The notes beneath the pieces are model-generated. The model was not told the DNA's origin, searched no databases, and saw only the letters and a program-made list of their open reading frames with translations. Position numbers and translations under genes: made by a program. From Pictodentalium vernedei (taxonomy: Eukaryota > Mollusca > Scaphopoda > Dentaliida > Dentaliidae), in assembly GCA_031216915.1 (NCBI GenBank), contig CM062297.1:534834971-534898970 (forward strand): a DNA stretch of 64,000 nt. Reading direction: 5' to 3'. Positions 32,513 through 44,685 of this stretch are shown here, piece by piece; the first letter of the stretch is position 1; every line of letters starts with the position of its first letter.

Positions 32513-32840
32513 TGCAAAACCGAAAATTAAAAGTCCTATCTGGTCCTCCATACTTTTACTCTCTGCGCATGCACAGCCGCCAGGAACTTTACTGGAATTG
32601 GTGCCAACATCATTCTTTGTTTGGCCCTAAAGTGAGCAACAATGAACTGACATGTGCTTTAAAATCTCCCTTTTTGAGGATGCCAGACACAAATCAATGC
32701 AAGAATTGGTGGATCCAAGTCCGTTATTGGATGATGGAAGTGTTCAACGTTGGTTTTAGACGTTCAGTGCTGTAACTTTATAATAATTATAAAATTATTT
32801 CATGTTTCCCAATTTCGGGAGATATGCCTGATGTCATCAT

Positions 32841-35530
32841 TTTTAGCTTAACTTGACAAAGTTAAGATAAGCTATTGCCATCACACGTGCGGAAGTCTCT
32901 TAGTCTGTGAGTCTGTTAGTCTGTGAGTCTGTTCACATTTTCCTTTAGCATGGGCTACATCCGCAGTTCTTGTCTGATCGTCACGAAATTTCATATGCAG
33001 GTTTGGGGTCCTGTCTAGATGAGAACGTCCCCTTTTCGTCGCGATCGGTCAACAGGTATGGCTGCCCGAGCCCAAAACCCGAAAACCATTAGCACAGTCT
33101 ACAGGTATATTTATGAAGGGATTTCTTTGTAACTTGGTAGGATGCCTCTGTATAATGCCTAGATGAGAACGTCCCCTTTTGGGCTTGATCTGTCAACCGT
33201 GATGGCTGCCCAAGCCCGAAACCCAAAAACTTTTAGAACAGTCTGCAGGTCATGTTTAATATGGAGGGATTTCATTGTAACTTGGTACGATGACTCCTTA
33301 TGATGTCTAGATGAGAAATTCCCCATTTGGGCGTGATCTGCCAACTGTGACGACTACCCGAGCCCAAAACCCGAAAACCTTTAGCACAGTCTACAGGTTG
33401 TATTTATAGAGGGATTTCATTGTAACTTGGTGGGTTGACTTCATATAATGTCGAGATGAGAAAGTCCCCTTTTGGACGTGATTGGGCAGCTGTGACGGCT
33501 ACAGGGGCCCGAAGTCCGAAAACCTTTAGCACAGTCTACAGGTCATATTTATGAAGGGATTTCATTGTAACTTCACAGGATCACTCCAGATGATGCCCAG
33601 ATGAGTTGTCCCCTTTTGGTTGCGATCATTCAACCATGATGGCTGCCCGAGCCCGAAGCCCAAAAACCTTTAGCACAGTCTACAGGTCATATTTATGAAG
33701 GGATTTCATTGTAACTTGGTAGGTTGACTTCATATAATGTCTAGATGAGAATGTCGATTGGAGCTATCGATTTTCTTCAATTTCCGTCAAAAAATGCTGC
33801 CGCGGCCAATGTACTTAGAACTTAGTTTAGTCAGATCACAATATTTCCATTTGGCATACCTTACAGGGCACATTTATGATTGGATTGCTTTGATACCTGG
33901 TATGCTTGTTTGGGATGACCTCTAGATGGGAGCTATCTATTTTCTTCAATTTCCGTCAAAAAATGTTGCCGCGGCCAACGTTCTTAGAACTTAGTTTAGT
34001 CAGACCTCAATATTTCCCTTTGGCACACCCAACAGGGCACATTTATGATCGGATTGCTTTGAAACCTGGTATACTTGTTTGGGGAGACCTCTAGATAGGA
34101 GCTATCGATTTTCTTCCATTTCCATCGAAAAATGTTGTCGCGGCCAACATTCTTAGAACTTAGTTTAGTCAGACCTCAATACTTCCCTTTGGCACACCCT
34201 ACAGGGCACATTTATGTTCGGATTGCTTTGAAATTTGGGATGCTTGTTTGGGGTGACCTCTAGATTAGAGCTATCGATTTTCTTTCAATTCTGTCTGTCA
34301 AAAAATGTTGCCACTGGCAACGATCTTTGAACTAAGTTTAGTCAGGCATCAATATATTCCCATGGCATGTGTAGGGCGCATTTATGATCAGATCGGTTTG
34401 AAACTTTGTATGCTTGTTTGGGGTTACCTCTAGATGGGAGCTATTGATTTTCTTCGATTTCCGTCAAAAAATGTTGCCACTGGCAATGACCTTCGATGAA
34501 CTTAGTAAAAACTTAGTGCAGTTAAGCATCAATATTTCCATTTGACACACCCTGCAGGGCACATTTAAGATTGGATCGCTTGCAAACTTGGTGTGCTTGT
34601 GTGGGGTGACATCTATATGGGAGCTGTCGATTTTCTTCCATTTCTGTCAAAAAATGTTGCCGCTGACCTTTGAACTTAGTTTAGTCAGACCTCAATATTT
34701 CCCTTTAACACACCCGTTAGGGCACATTTATGATTGGATCACTTTGAAACTTAGTATGCGTGTTTGGGGTGACCTCCAGATGTGAGCTATTTTTTCATTT
34801 CCATAAAAAGTTATTGTCGTTATCACCAGCCTTTGAACTTACTGCATTTGTGCATCAACTTATCCCTTTTGCATTCTCTGTAGGGTATATTTATGAATTT
34901 CCATAACCCCTCCCCCCCCACCCACCCCCCCCCCCCCCCAAAAAAAAAAACATTGCCACAAAGCAATAACCTTCTACTTAGTGCATTTGTGCATTAACAT
35001 CTTTCTTTGGCATGCCTCAGGGGGCACATTCGTTATCAGGTTGTTTTGAAACTTTGTGTGCTTATGCAGGGTGACAAAGATAGGAGGTATTGATTTTCTT
35101 TTCATTTCCATCAAAAACTGTTGCTGTTAGCAACAATCTTTGAATTTATTGCATTTGTGCATCAACATTCTTTGACATGGCCTACAGGCCACATTTACCA
35201 TAGGATTGTTTTTGAACTTGGTGTGCTCATTAGTCAAGAACTCTAGATAAGAGCTGTTGATTAGCATTCATTTCTGTGAAAAAAGTTGCCATTTACAATA
35301 ACCTCTGAACATACTGCATTTGTGTATCAGCATTTTTCCTTTAGCCAGTCTTACAGTTTACATTTGAAAATGCATGGATTACTCTAATGTTGTGCACACA
35401 CAATGCTGTTATGTTGAAATTTCATCAAATAACATTGGTACCAATGATCTTCAATTTTGCCATTTCTTTTATAACTTACCAAGTTCAAGTTTGTCAAGTT
35501 GAGCTACAGTGTCATTGACACTTTCATTTA
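32841..35530 (+). mobile_element. HINE-B copy 2 with two different tandem arrays
   Basis: 5' end AGCTTAACTTGACAAAG (32845). First array: about five 146 bp B monomers to 33750. A sharp switch then leads to a second array of about nine 175 bp units (GGGAGCTATCGATTTTCTTC, GAACTTAGTTTAGTCAGACC, GGGCACATTTATGATCGGAT) that decay in similarity toward 35450. The 3' end has CAAGTTGAGCT (35495) and hairpin AGTGTCA-T-TGACACT (35508-35522). A C-run of about 28 C's broken by A lies at 34911-34939. Confidence 0.8.
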
Positions 35531-35544
35531 ACATTGTGGGTAAT

Positions 35545-36539
35545 GGGAAAAACATTTAAGACTACTTTTCTCCCAAACCACTTCTCCAAAAGCTTTCAAA
35601 TTTCACATATAACATCTTTGGAAGATTGTTTCACATGTTTATTGAAATCAATTCCCTGGGTCCATATTTGGGCGCTCTATGGCAGCCCAAATGTTTAAAT
35701 TAGTGTAGTATGAGGAATATTCTTTAAAAATCTTCTTCTTCAGATCTACCAACAAGAATCTTTTGATATTTGGTATGCAGCATCCTTAGGGGGTTGAGAT
35801 TCAAGTTTGTTCAAGGCCAACTCCCTGGGTTCATATTTAGGCTGAAAATTTGGGGTCCCATTCCAGACTTAGAAATTTTGGACCAAAATCCAGAAATGAG
35901 TTTTTCTGTTTTTTATGCATTTTGATCAATTTTAAGACAAAAAAAAATTTTTTTTTTTACACTGAAAATTTGGGGGCCAGGTGGGACTTTTTTTTTACCA
36001 AAATCCGGAAATTAGTTCTTTGGTTTTTTTATGCGTTTTGGTCCATTTTAAGAAGAAGAGGGGGCGCGGTGGCTCAGTTGGTAGAGGTGCAGGCTGCAAG
36101 CCGAGAGGTCCTCGGTTCGAATCCCAACTGCGGCAACCGCGCTGTGTCCTTGGGCAAGACACTTCACCCCGATTGCCTACATGGGGGCACGATGACGCTG
36201 TGTACTGAGGCGTACTGCACGTCGATGGTGCGCATGTCTTCAACCACTCTAACCCTGCCTGTGCTGCGGTGCAGAGTTCAGAGTTACGATGTTGGAGAGC
36301 TGACAGCTGCTCGTCGTTGCTCGGTGGTTCTCTCCGGGTACTCCGGCTTCCTCCACCCGTAAAACTGTCACGGTCACGATTAGCCATTGTGTATAAGTAT
36401 GTGACCTTAAACACCAATAAATAAATAAATTTAAGAAGAAGGAAAAAAAAATTTATTCTGAAAAAATTTTGTTTGGGACTTCGAAAATTTCCGAACAAAA
36501 ATAAAAAAAATCTGTGTTTTATGCGTTTATCTCAATTTT
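35545..36539 (+). mobile_element. HINE-A core fragment (shortened paralogue of 17865-19100), split by a SINE
   Basis: Starts ACATTGTGGGTAATGGG and follows HINE-A copy 3 in order through the A monomers and the GAAAATTTGGGG array, with fewer array units. The SINE at 36059-36429 splits it. Both HINE ends are missing. It abuts a fragment of DIRS-d at 36540. Confidence 0.75.
36059..36429 (+). mobile_element. tRNA-derived SINE, full-length copy 2
   Basis: Same family as 2710-3065: A box 36070-36081, B box GGTTCGAATCC 36114-36124, shared body, tail CACCAATAAATAAATAAA. Perfect 12 bp duplication TTTAAGAAGAAG at 36047-36058 and 36430-36441. Confidence 0.93.
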
Positions 36540-36605
36540 GGAGATGGGTGTCGTGGTACGTTGTTGGCGGTGAGGTTCTGAGGCCAGGCCCCTCACCACG
36601 TTATA

Positions 36606-37867
36606 ATTCATTAGCTCAACTTTGGCGAAGCCAAATTGGAGCTTATGCCATGGCCAGTCATCCATCTGTCCGTCAACAATTCAACTTCTTGGGTACCTTT
36701 GTTATGACCGTGGGACGAGAACGAGTGTTTTGGGGTCCGATCCGAAATTCAAGTTGGACGCTGACGGCCATTTTGTACAGGCTTAGGTGAAATCAGATTT
36801 TTGCGCAGAACTTCCATATGAAAGCGCTGATTTGAATAATTTTTTTGTATGAATGTTTAGTACCATGGGATACATCACATATAATACTGTTTTTTTTTTC
36901 TCGTACTTAAATTATGCTAATTAGACTAACTTTGATGTATTTAGTGTTACTTTCAGCACTGTAAGTGCAAATGCCTGTACGGCTCGGGCTAGAGGCCGTA
37001 TTTATAAACCGATCTTTACGAAATTTCTTGGGTACCTTTGGTACGAGAACGAGTGTTTATGGGTGCGGTCCGAAATTCAAGATGGCCGATGGCAGCCATT
37101 TTGTACAAAATTAGGTGCAATCAGATTTTTGCACAGAACTTCCATATAAAAGCGCTGATTTGAATAATTTTTTGTGTGAATGTTTAGTACCATGGGATAC
37201 ATCACATATAATACAGGTTTTTTTCTCGTGCAGAAATTATGCAAATTAGATGAACTTTGATTTTTTCAGTGCTACTTACACACAGTAAGTACACATGTCA
37301 ATACGGCTCGGGCTAGAGTCTGTATTTATGAACCGATCTTCACAAATGTCTTGGGTACCTTTGTTATCACCTTGGGACGAGAACGAGTGTTTCTGGGTGC
37401 AGTCCAAAATTCAAGATGGCTGCCAGTGGCCATTTTCTACCGAAATTAGGTCCAATCAGTTTTTTGTCACAACTTCTATACAGCTCGTATTTATGAACTG
37501 ATCTTCACAAAACGTTTTGGGTACCTTTGTTTTTACCTTTGGACAGGAACGAGTGTGTTTTGGGGTGCCTTTATTATCACTGTGCTATGAGAACAAATAT
37601 TTTGGGGTTCAGTCAGACCCATTCTGGGACTCAAAGATTTCTTTTCTAGTTTAGCATCTGACTGTCACCCACCTTTACAATACTTTACCTATACATTTGT
37701 TACAGGCTACGGTCAGTATTTATGTACAGACCGTTACAATACTTTATATGTACCTTTGTTATCAGGTCATTACCTAGATGTTTGTCATTGCTGTGTCACA
37801 TACTATACATGTACATATGTACATGTCTTAACAAGTTGAGCTACAGTGTCATTGACACTTTCATTTT
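36606..37867 (+). mobile_element. HINE-F copy 1, complete
   Basis: 5' end TTAGCTCAACTTTGGCG (36611). The core has about four units of roughly 300 bp (GGCTCGGGCTAGAGGCCG, CTTGGGTACCTTTG, AAATTCAAGATGGC, TGAATGTTTAGTACCATG). The 3' end has ACAAGTTGAGCT (37831) and hairpin AGTGTCA-T-TGACACT (37845-37859), then TTTCATTTTT. The 3' end is the same as in HINE-B although the core is unrelated. HINE-B copy 3 begins directly after it. Confidence 0.8.
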
Positions 37868-40800
37868 TAGCTTAACTTGACAAAGTCAAGATAAGCTATT
37901 GCCATCACGCATGCAGAAGTCTGTTTGTCTGAATCTGTTCACATTTTCCTTTAGCACGGGCTACACCCTGCAGTTCTTATCGGTATGGCTGCCAGAGCCC
38001 AAAACCCGAAAACCATTAGCACAGTCGTACAGTCGTATTTATGAAGGGATTTCATTATAACTTGGTAGGATGCCTCTGTATAATGCCTAGATGAGAACGT
38101 CCCCTTTTGAGCATGATCTGTCAACCATGATGGTTGCCCAAACCCGAAACCCAAAAACTTTTAGCACAGTCTGCAGGTCATGTTTAATATGGAGGGATTT
38201 CATTGTAACTTGGTAGGATGACTCCTCATGATGTCTAGATGAGAATTTCCCCATTTGGACATGAGCTGTCAACCGTTACGACTGCCCGAGTCGAAATCCC
38301 GAAAACCTTTAGCACAGTCTACAGGTCATATTTATTGAGGAATTTCATTGTAACTTGGTGGGTTGACTTCATATAATGTCTAGATGAGAAAGTCCCATTT
38401 TGGATGTGATTGGGCAACTGTGACGGCTACAGGAGCCCGAAGCCTGAAAACCTTTAGCACAGTCTACAGGTCATATTTATGAAGGGATTTCATTGTAACT
38501 TGGTAGGATGACTCCAAATAATGTCAAAGATGAGAACGTCCCATTTTGATCGTGATCATTCAGCCTTGATGGCTGCCTGAGCCCAAAAACCTTTAGCATA
38601 GGCAAAAGGTCATATTTATGGAAGGATTTCATTGTAACTTGGTAGGTTGACTCTATATAATGCCTAAATAATGACATCCTCTTTTGGTCATGATTGGTCA
38701 ACTGCGACGACTACAGGTGCCTGAAGCCCAAAAACCTTGAGCACAGTCTACAGGTCATATTTATGAAGGGATTTCATTGTAACTTCGTAGGATCACTCCA
38801 GATGATGCCCAGATGAGAATGTCCCCTTTTGGTTGTGATCATTCAACCATGATGGCTGCCCGAGCCCGAAGCCCGAAAACCTTTAGCACAGTCTACAGGT
38901 CATATTTATGAAGGGATTTCATTGTAACTTGGTAGGTTGACTTCATATAATGTCTAGATGAGAACGTCCCCTTTTGGACACAATTGGGCAACTGTGACGG
39001 CTACAGGGGCCCGAAGCCCGAAAACCTTTAGAACAGTCTACAGGTCATAATTATGAAGGGATTTCATTGTAGCTTGGTAGGATGACTCCAAATAATGTCT
39101 AGATGAGAACATCCCCTTTTGGTTGCAATCATTCAGCCTTGATGGCTGCCCGAGCCCAAAGACCTTTAGCATAGTCTATAGGTCGTATTTATGGAAGGAT
39201 TTCATTGTAACTTGTTAGGTTAACTCCATATAATGCTGAGATGATGACATCCCCTTTTGGTCACGATTGGTCAACTGTGATGGCTACAGGTGCCCGAAAA
39301 TCTTGAGCACAGTCTACAGGTCATATTTATGAAGGGATTTCATTGTAACTTCGTAGGATCACTCCAGATGATGCCCAGATGAGAATGTCCCCTTTTGGTT
39401 GCGATCATTCAACCATGATGGCTGCCCGAGCCCAAATACCTTTAGCGCCGTCTACAGGTCATATTTATGAAGGGATTTCATTGTAACTTGGTAGGTTTGA
39501 CTTCATATAATGTCTAGATGAGAACGTCCCCTTTTGGACACGATTTGGCAACTGTGACAGCTACAGGGGCCTGAAGCCTGAAAACCTTTAGAACAGTCTT
39601 CAGGTCATAATTATGAATGGATTTCATTGTAGCTTGGTAGGATGACTCCAAATAATGTCTAGATGAGAACGTCCCCTTTTGGTCGCGATCATTCAGCATT
39701 TATGGCTGCCCAAGCCCAAAAACCTTTAGCATAGTCTATAGGTCGTATTTATGGAAGGATTTCATTGTAACTTGTTAGGTTGACTCCATGTAATGCCTAG
39801 ATGATGACATCCCCTTTTCGTGATTGGTCAACTGTGATGGCTACAGGTGCCTGAAACCCGAAAAGCTTGAGCACAGTCTACAGGTCATATTTATGAAGGG
39901 ATTTCATTGTAACTTTGTAGGATCCCTCCAGATGATGCCCAGATGAGGATGTCCCCTTTTGGTTGCAATCATTCAACCATGATGGCTGCCCGAGCCCGAA
40001 GCCTGAAAACCTTTAGCACAGTCTACAGGTCATATTTATGAAGGGATTTCATTGTAACTTGGTAGGTTGACTTCATATAATGTCTAGATGAGAACAGCCC
40101 CTTTTGGACATCATTAGGCAACTGTGACGGCTACAGGGTTCCCAAAGCCCGAAAACCTTTAGCACAGTCTACAGGTCATATTTATGAAGGGATTTCATTG
40201 TAACTTGGTAAGTTGACTTCATATAATGTCTAGATGAGAACAGCCCCTTTTGGACACCATTAGCCATTAGGCAACTGTGATGGCTACAGGGGCATGAAGC
40301 CTGAAAACCTTTAGCACAGTCTACAGGTGATATTTATGAAGGGATTTCATTGTACCCTGGTAGGATGACTCCAAATAATGTCTAGATGAGAATGTCCCCT
40401 TTTGGTTGCGATCATTCAGCTTTGATGGCTGCCCGAGCCCAAAACCTTTAGCATAGTCTATAGGTCATATTTATGGAAGGATTTCATTGTAACCTGTTAG
40501 TTTGACTCCATATAATGCCTAGATGATGACATCCCCTTTTGGTTGTGATTGGTCAACTGTGATGGCTTCAGGGGCCCGAAGCCCAAAAACCTTGAGCACA
40601 GTCTACAGGTCATATTTATGAAGGGATTTCATTGTAACTTTGTAGGATCACTCCAGATGATGCCCAGATGAGAATGTCCCCTTTTGGTTGTGATCATTCA
40701 ACCATGATGGCTGCCCAAGCCCGAAGCCCAAAAACCTTTAGCACAGTCTACAGGTCATATTTATGAAGGGATTTCATTGTAACTTGGTAGGTTGACTTCA

Positions 40801-41230
40801 TATAATGTCTAGATGAGAACGTCCCCTTTGGACTCAATTGGGAAACTGACGGCTACAGGGACCTGAAGCCCGAAAACCTTTAGCACAGTCTACAGGCCAT
40901 ATTTATGAAGGGATTTCAATGTAACTTAATAGGATGACTCGTTTTGGAATAATTTCACTGTAACTTGGTAACTTTTGTTGATATACGTTAACTGTAAGGG
41001 CCACATACATTAACTGTGAGGTCATATTAACCCACCCCTCAGCTCTTTAGTACAGTGTACACCTCATCTTATTTTTATCAAAAACATAGCATACAGGGAA
41101 CAGAAATGAACATATTCCCAATTATCACAATTCTTGTCTTATTTCATAATCCTTTCATAAACATTGAACATTATCCTTTTCATCAAACACAACACACAAT
41201 TTAAGCTACAGTGTCATTGACACTTTCATT
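37868..41230 (+). mobile_element. HINE-B copy 3, complete, long array with higher-order period
   Basis: 5' subterminal AGCTTAACTTGACAAAG (37869). There are about twenty monomers of roughly 145 bp. A distinctive variant (AACCTTGAGCACAGTC, then ACTTCGTAGGATCACTCCAG) recurs near 38740, 39303, 39868 and 40597, giving a higher-order period of about 565 bp (four monomers), with one longer interval. The 3' end has the terminal block TTTAAGCTACAGTG and hairpin 41210-41224. Confidence 0.85.
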
Positions 41231-42779
41231 TCAGTTTCTATTTCAGAGGAACATGAACATGGTGATGATATTGTGACACCCATCCAAGTGTGCTACCGTC
41301 GTCGCGCTCCGTTGAGCAAATAGAGCTGGCTGCCGTGCTCATGATATGCAAGGGATAAGGCCTCTAGTTAGTGTTCTTAATCTCTTGAAAGCAGCTAGCT
41401 CGACCGTGAAGCTGTTACTCTGTCTGTGGGAGCTGTTACACCGGGTAAGTCCGTTGCGGTCGAAGGAAGTGTAGATGTGGGTAGAGCGAGCATTTAAATA
41501 TAAATAAGCTCACCCAGCGACGATGGAAATAGGGAGGAAGTCAGCAAGTTTGTTGTTGGGAGGCTCGGCGAGGTCTAATAGACCGCAAGCAGGAGAGGTC
41601 CCTCTTTAACCTAACAACATTTGGGGCCAAATGTTGTTATGAGAAACTTGCATGAGCTGGAGCATACGTCCGCCCACCGCTCGGGACGCTTTGTCTAGTC
41701 TGCAGCCAGGGTTGGCTTCAGTCACAGCTTCCTCCGCTACGTTTCACAAGCCGAAATGAAGTTTTCTTGTTGGGAGGCTCGCGAGGTCAATGAGACTGCA
41801 AGTGGGAGAGGTCCCTCTCTAACCTAACAACATTTGGGGCCAAATGTTGTTATGAGAAACCTGCACGAGATGGAGCATACGTCCGCCTGCCAATCGGGAC
41901 GCTCTGTCTAGTCTGCAGCCGGGGTCAGCTTCAGTGACGGCTTCCTCCGCTACATTATTAAAGCACACACGACCGCAGGCTAGCTACCCGACTTCAGATA
42001 TCCAGTCAGCTGCGCGAAGACAGAGCCATTCTTCGCCCCTGAAGTCGGACCATCCGATAGCTAGCGATCTGAGGCATCGATCAATGGGACGCTCGGAGAA
42101 GAGATCTATCTCCGGATCTTCGTCCCAGGAGCAGCAAACGGTGGAAAAAACAGAAGACCGCTGCTCCTCAATCCTCGGGAATGGACTTGCTGTCTCAGTT
42201 GTGCAGCTATTAACAGCATCCCAGCTGATGCAAGAGCAGTCTCACGCAGACTCAAGTGTTGAGCTGTCGGATGGTGCTGGGTTGGTCCGGTCAATTGTGC
42301 ATGTAGAAGAAGCCAGAAGATTCTCTATGGGACGCTCTCAGATCTCCATTTGGAGAACCCTTTTCATCCCGTTAACAGTCAGGGTCTACAGTGTCTGTTG
42401 TGAGAAACCATGTTGAGTCAGAACACGCATCGAAACGTTCCTTCCACACTGCGGCCAGGGCCGGTGGCAGTTATGGTTTCTACTTACATGGAAGCGCACA
42501 AAAGAGGATTAGTCTAGAAGTTTCTAAGCGAGATACTCTGTGAGATCTGGGGACAGATCGCGAGTGCAGAGTGTTTTTTTCGTCCCGTTAACAGGTGGGG
42601 ACATCTGTTTTGTGTTGTAAGAAACTTCAATGAGGAGGAGCATCCGTCCTATGTGACGAGTCAGGTTACTTCTTCCGCACTTCAGCCGGGGTCGGCTGTG
42701 GTTACGGCTTCCTCTTCTTCCATGGATATGCACGATAAGGGATAGATGCCTACAAGTTTCTAATGGGATCAGACTGCAA
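41231..42779 (+). pseudogene. gag: DIRS-d gag remnant with internal tandem duplications
   Basis: A segment of about 185 bp from the gag N-terminal region (GGGAGGCTCGGCGAGGTC through CAGCCGGGGTCAGCTTCAG) is present in tandem at about 41530-41725 and 41765-41930. Further, weaker copies of its second half recur near 42410-42490, 42600-42720 and, beyond the hAT insertion, 44725-44870. Between them 41934-42416 holds a recognisable gag stretch (TSDIQSAARRQSHSS, QEQQTVEKTEDRC). There is no intact frame. Confidence 0.75.
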
Positions 42780-44677
42780 TAATGTTGGGAGGTTAACCAA
42801 GAATACAACTCGTTGTCGGTTATTAAAAAACACCAACCGACGTGATCACAGAAAACCGTCGTCCCGGTTACATGCGCGGTTAATTTATTTATGGCATGCG
42901 ATGATGCAATCTCGCTGCCTCGTGGTACGTTTTGGCGTAAAAATGGCTGAATCAACCAAACAACCTAGCCCAGTGTGGCAGTGCTTCTGAGAACAGGTAA
43001 GCAGGGCTTGCCTTGAGTCGGGGCTGATCGGCCCTGGCCCGAGAGGCCCCTTCTCGGGGCTTTTTTTTCAGCCCCGACTTTTCTTTCAGTCTTGGCTCCC
43101 GAAATCTCAGTGTTGGTAGGTTTGGGCAACGAAATTTTGCGAGATTAATTTTTCCATTCACATCTCATTCACGCAAGTGTGATTACAATAGAAGAAGCAG
43201 CAAATGACAGATAAAATAAGAATACAAACTGTTTTTGTCTGATTCGAATTAACATCCACCTAAATCCGCATGAAAACTGAGAAAATCCCAAGATTAAACA
43301 AAAAAAAAACAAACACATTTACGAGATTTCGAAAGCACGCTTGTGAACTAATGGGGGAATTCCCTTCAATCCCACAATACTATGTGAGGGTACATCCGAT
43401 CCTAACATCTGAATAAATGCAACACTAGACACTGAAACTGCCGTCAAAATAAATGTACGAAATAAAATAAAATGTGTACCTGTGTCTACGTGGAGAGGTG
43501 GGGGCGCATTCCATTTCTGAAATATCCAAAGCTGTGGGGAATTTTCATGGATTGAAATTATTTAAACGGTAAACTGAAATGTTTTTCAATTTTTTCTTTG
43601 AGACAACCCTTGCATCGAAAATACACACCCCACATGCCACAATATGTACGAAACGTCCTAAAATTTTATCAACAAAAAATCCAAAATGTCTATGTACGAA
43701 ACTTCCAGCACCCACATGATGGGTCCAAGTCGTTTCGTCCCCGGGATTTTTTTTTCTAAGCAAAAGCAATCAAGTAAGGTTGCCATTGGAAAGAATGTAA
43801 CAACATAAAATTACCCCAAAAGGCCCGACCTCAATATCTGGGGGACTTTTTTTCAGGCCCCCACCAGGCCCCGACCTCAACATCTGGGGGACTTTCTTTA
43901 GGCCCCGACCATTTTACTCAAGGCAAGCCCTGAGGTAAGTAAATAACATAATTCAACAAACTTCAGAAGCCAGTAATCCTACTCATTGTGTTTCATGCAT
44001 TCCGTGGCGAATCATTTGATTGATGTACAAAGTGGTAATTGCATTTCATGTATTTTATCTACCATTTACTCCCAAAAATGCAATCGCAGACAGAAATATT
44101 AATAGTGATAAAAATGTGGCGATAAAAGATCTTGTAACGCTATTGCAATAGCGATAAATGTCAGGTGACATCTCAAGCTAAGAATGCACGTGCGCCTGAC
44201 GGACTGTTTCAGTGGTACAGACAATGTCAAGTCATTTCCATCAAAAACTTGTAATGCTGTAATGAACAATGCATCAAATTTGCCTCAACAAACATTCCAC
44301 GATGCAGGGAATTGCACAATCCACCATGCAAAACACCAAAACAAACCAGAGGCTCAAGTGAGCCTAAAACGCTCATCTGGCTCAGCTTGTCAAAAGAGAT
44401 GAGTGTATCTGGGAAGGGACTTTTGAGGTGGAGACCATGAAAAGTGGAGAAACTAAAAGATTTGGGCTTGTATTTTTGATATTTATTTCAACAAGACTAG
44501 TAATGGGGATAACTTACATGATCCATGGCACTGACGGCAAATTAGTGCTACAAACTGATAGATACCTCAGTAAATTATGTTTTTCAGAACAAATAACCGA
44601 AACCGGAGTCAACTCTTTTTGTAAAAAACCGAGTAGATACCGACACCGAGCAAAAATTTACTAACCTCCCAACACTA
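42780..44677. mobile_element. hAT-like element, 1898 bp, with possible transposase exon 1 remnant
   Basis: Left end TAATGTTGGGAGGTTA and right end TAACCTCCCAACACTA are near-perfect inverted repeats. A perfect 8 bp duplication GACTGCAA flanks it (42772-42779 and 44678-44685). Inside, at about 42942, a short frame reads MAESTKQPSPVWQCF, resembling the start of a BED zinc finger exon in hAT transposases. It ends in a stop (TGA) just before ACAG|GTAAG, now also the insertion site of a second MITE (43002-43932). A further 72-codon ORF lies at 44184-44402. No catalytic domain is recognisable, so it is non-autonomous as it stands. Confidence 0.88.
43002..43932. mobile_element. MITE, 931 bp, nested in the hAT-like element
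   Basis: Perfect 17 bp terminal inverted repeats CAGGGCTTGCCTTGAGT / ACTCAAGGCAAGCCCTG. The duplication AGGTAAG is 7 bp (42995-43001 and 43933-43939). Subterminal GGGGC/GCCCC-rich repeats lie at both ends (CCCGAGAGGCCCC, AGGCCCCGACC). No ORF of note. Confidence 0.92.
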
Positions 44678-44685
44678 GACTGCAA

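Larger units (their letters stand above)
31453..32840 (+). mobile_element. DIRS copy c, leader fragment, split by a MITE
   Basis: 31453-31513 and 32520-32840 together match the left ITR and leader of copies a/b: GGGCCAAACACAAAT, CAATCCCCAAAATTTGC, then TGGTCCTCCATACTTTT and CCAGACACAAATCAAT. The two pieces are separated by the MITE at 31514-32512. The fragment ends where HINE-B copy 2 begins. No coding part is present. Confidence 0.85.

Noticed and set aside
35850..36498. 170-codon plus and 167-codon minus ORFs
   Set aside because: They span the junction of an array and a SINE; the SINE copy at 2710 shows the same chance frames.
37310..37500. Repeated 'NSRWPPAA/KFKMAASG' ORFs in HINE-F (also 62068-63313)
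   Set aside because: They come from the AAATTCAAGATGGC repeat unit and vary in frame between units.
41934..42416. 160-codon ORF as a separate host gene
   Set aside because: It matches gag of DIRS copies a and b in order and composition, so it is a remnant.
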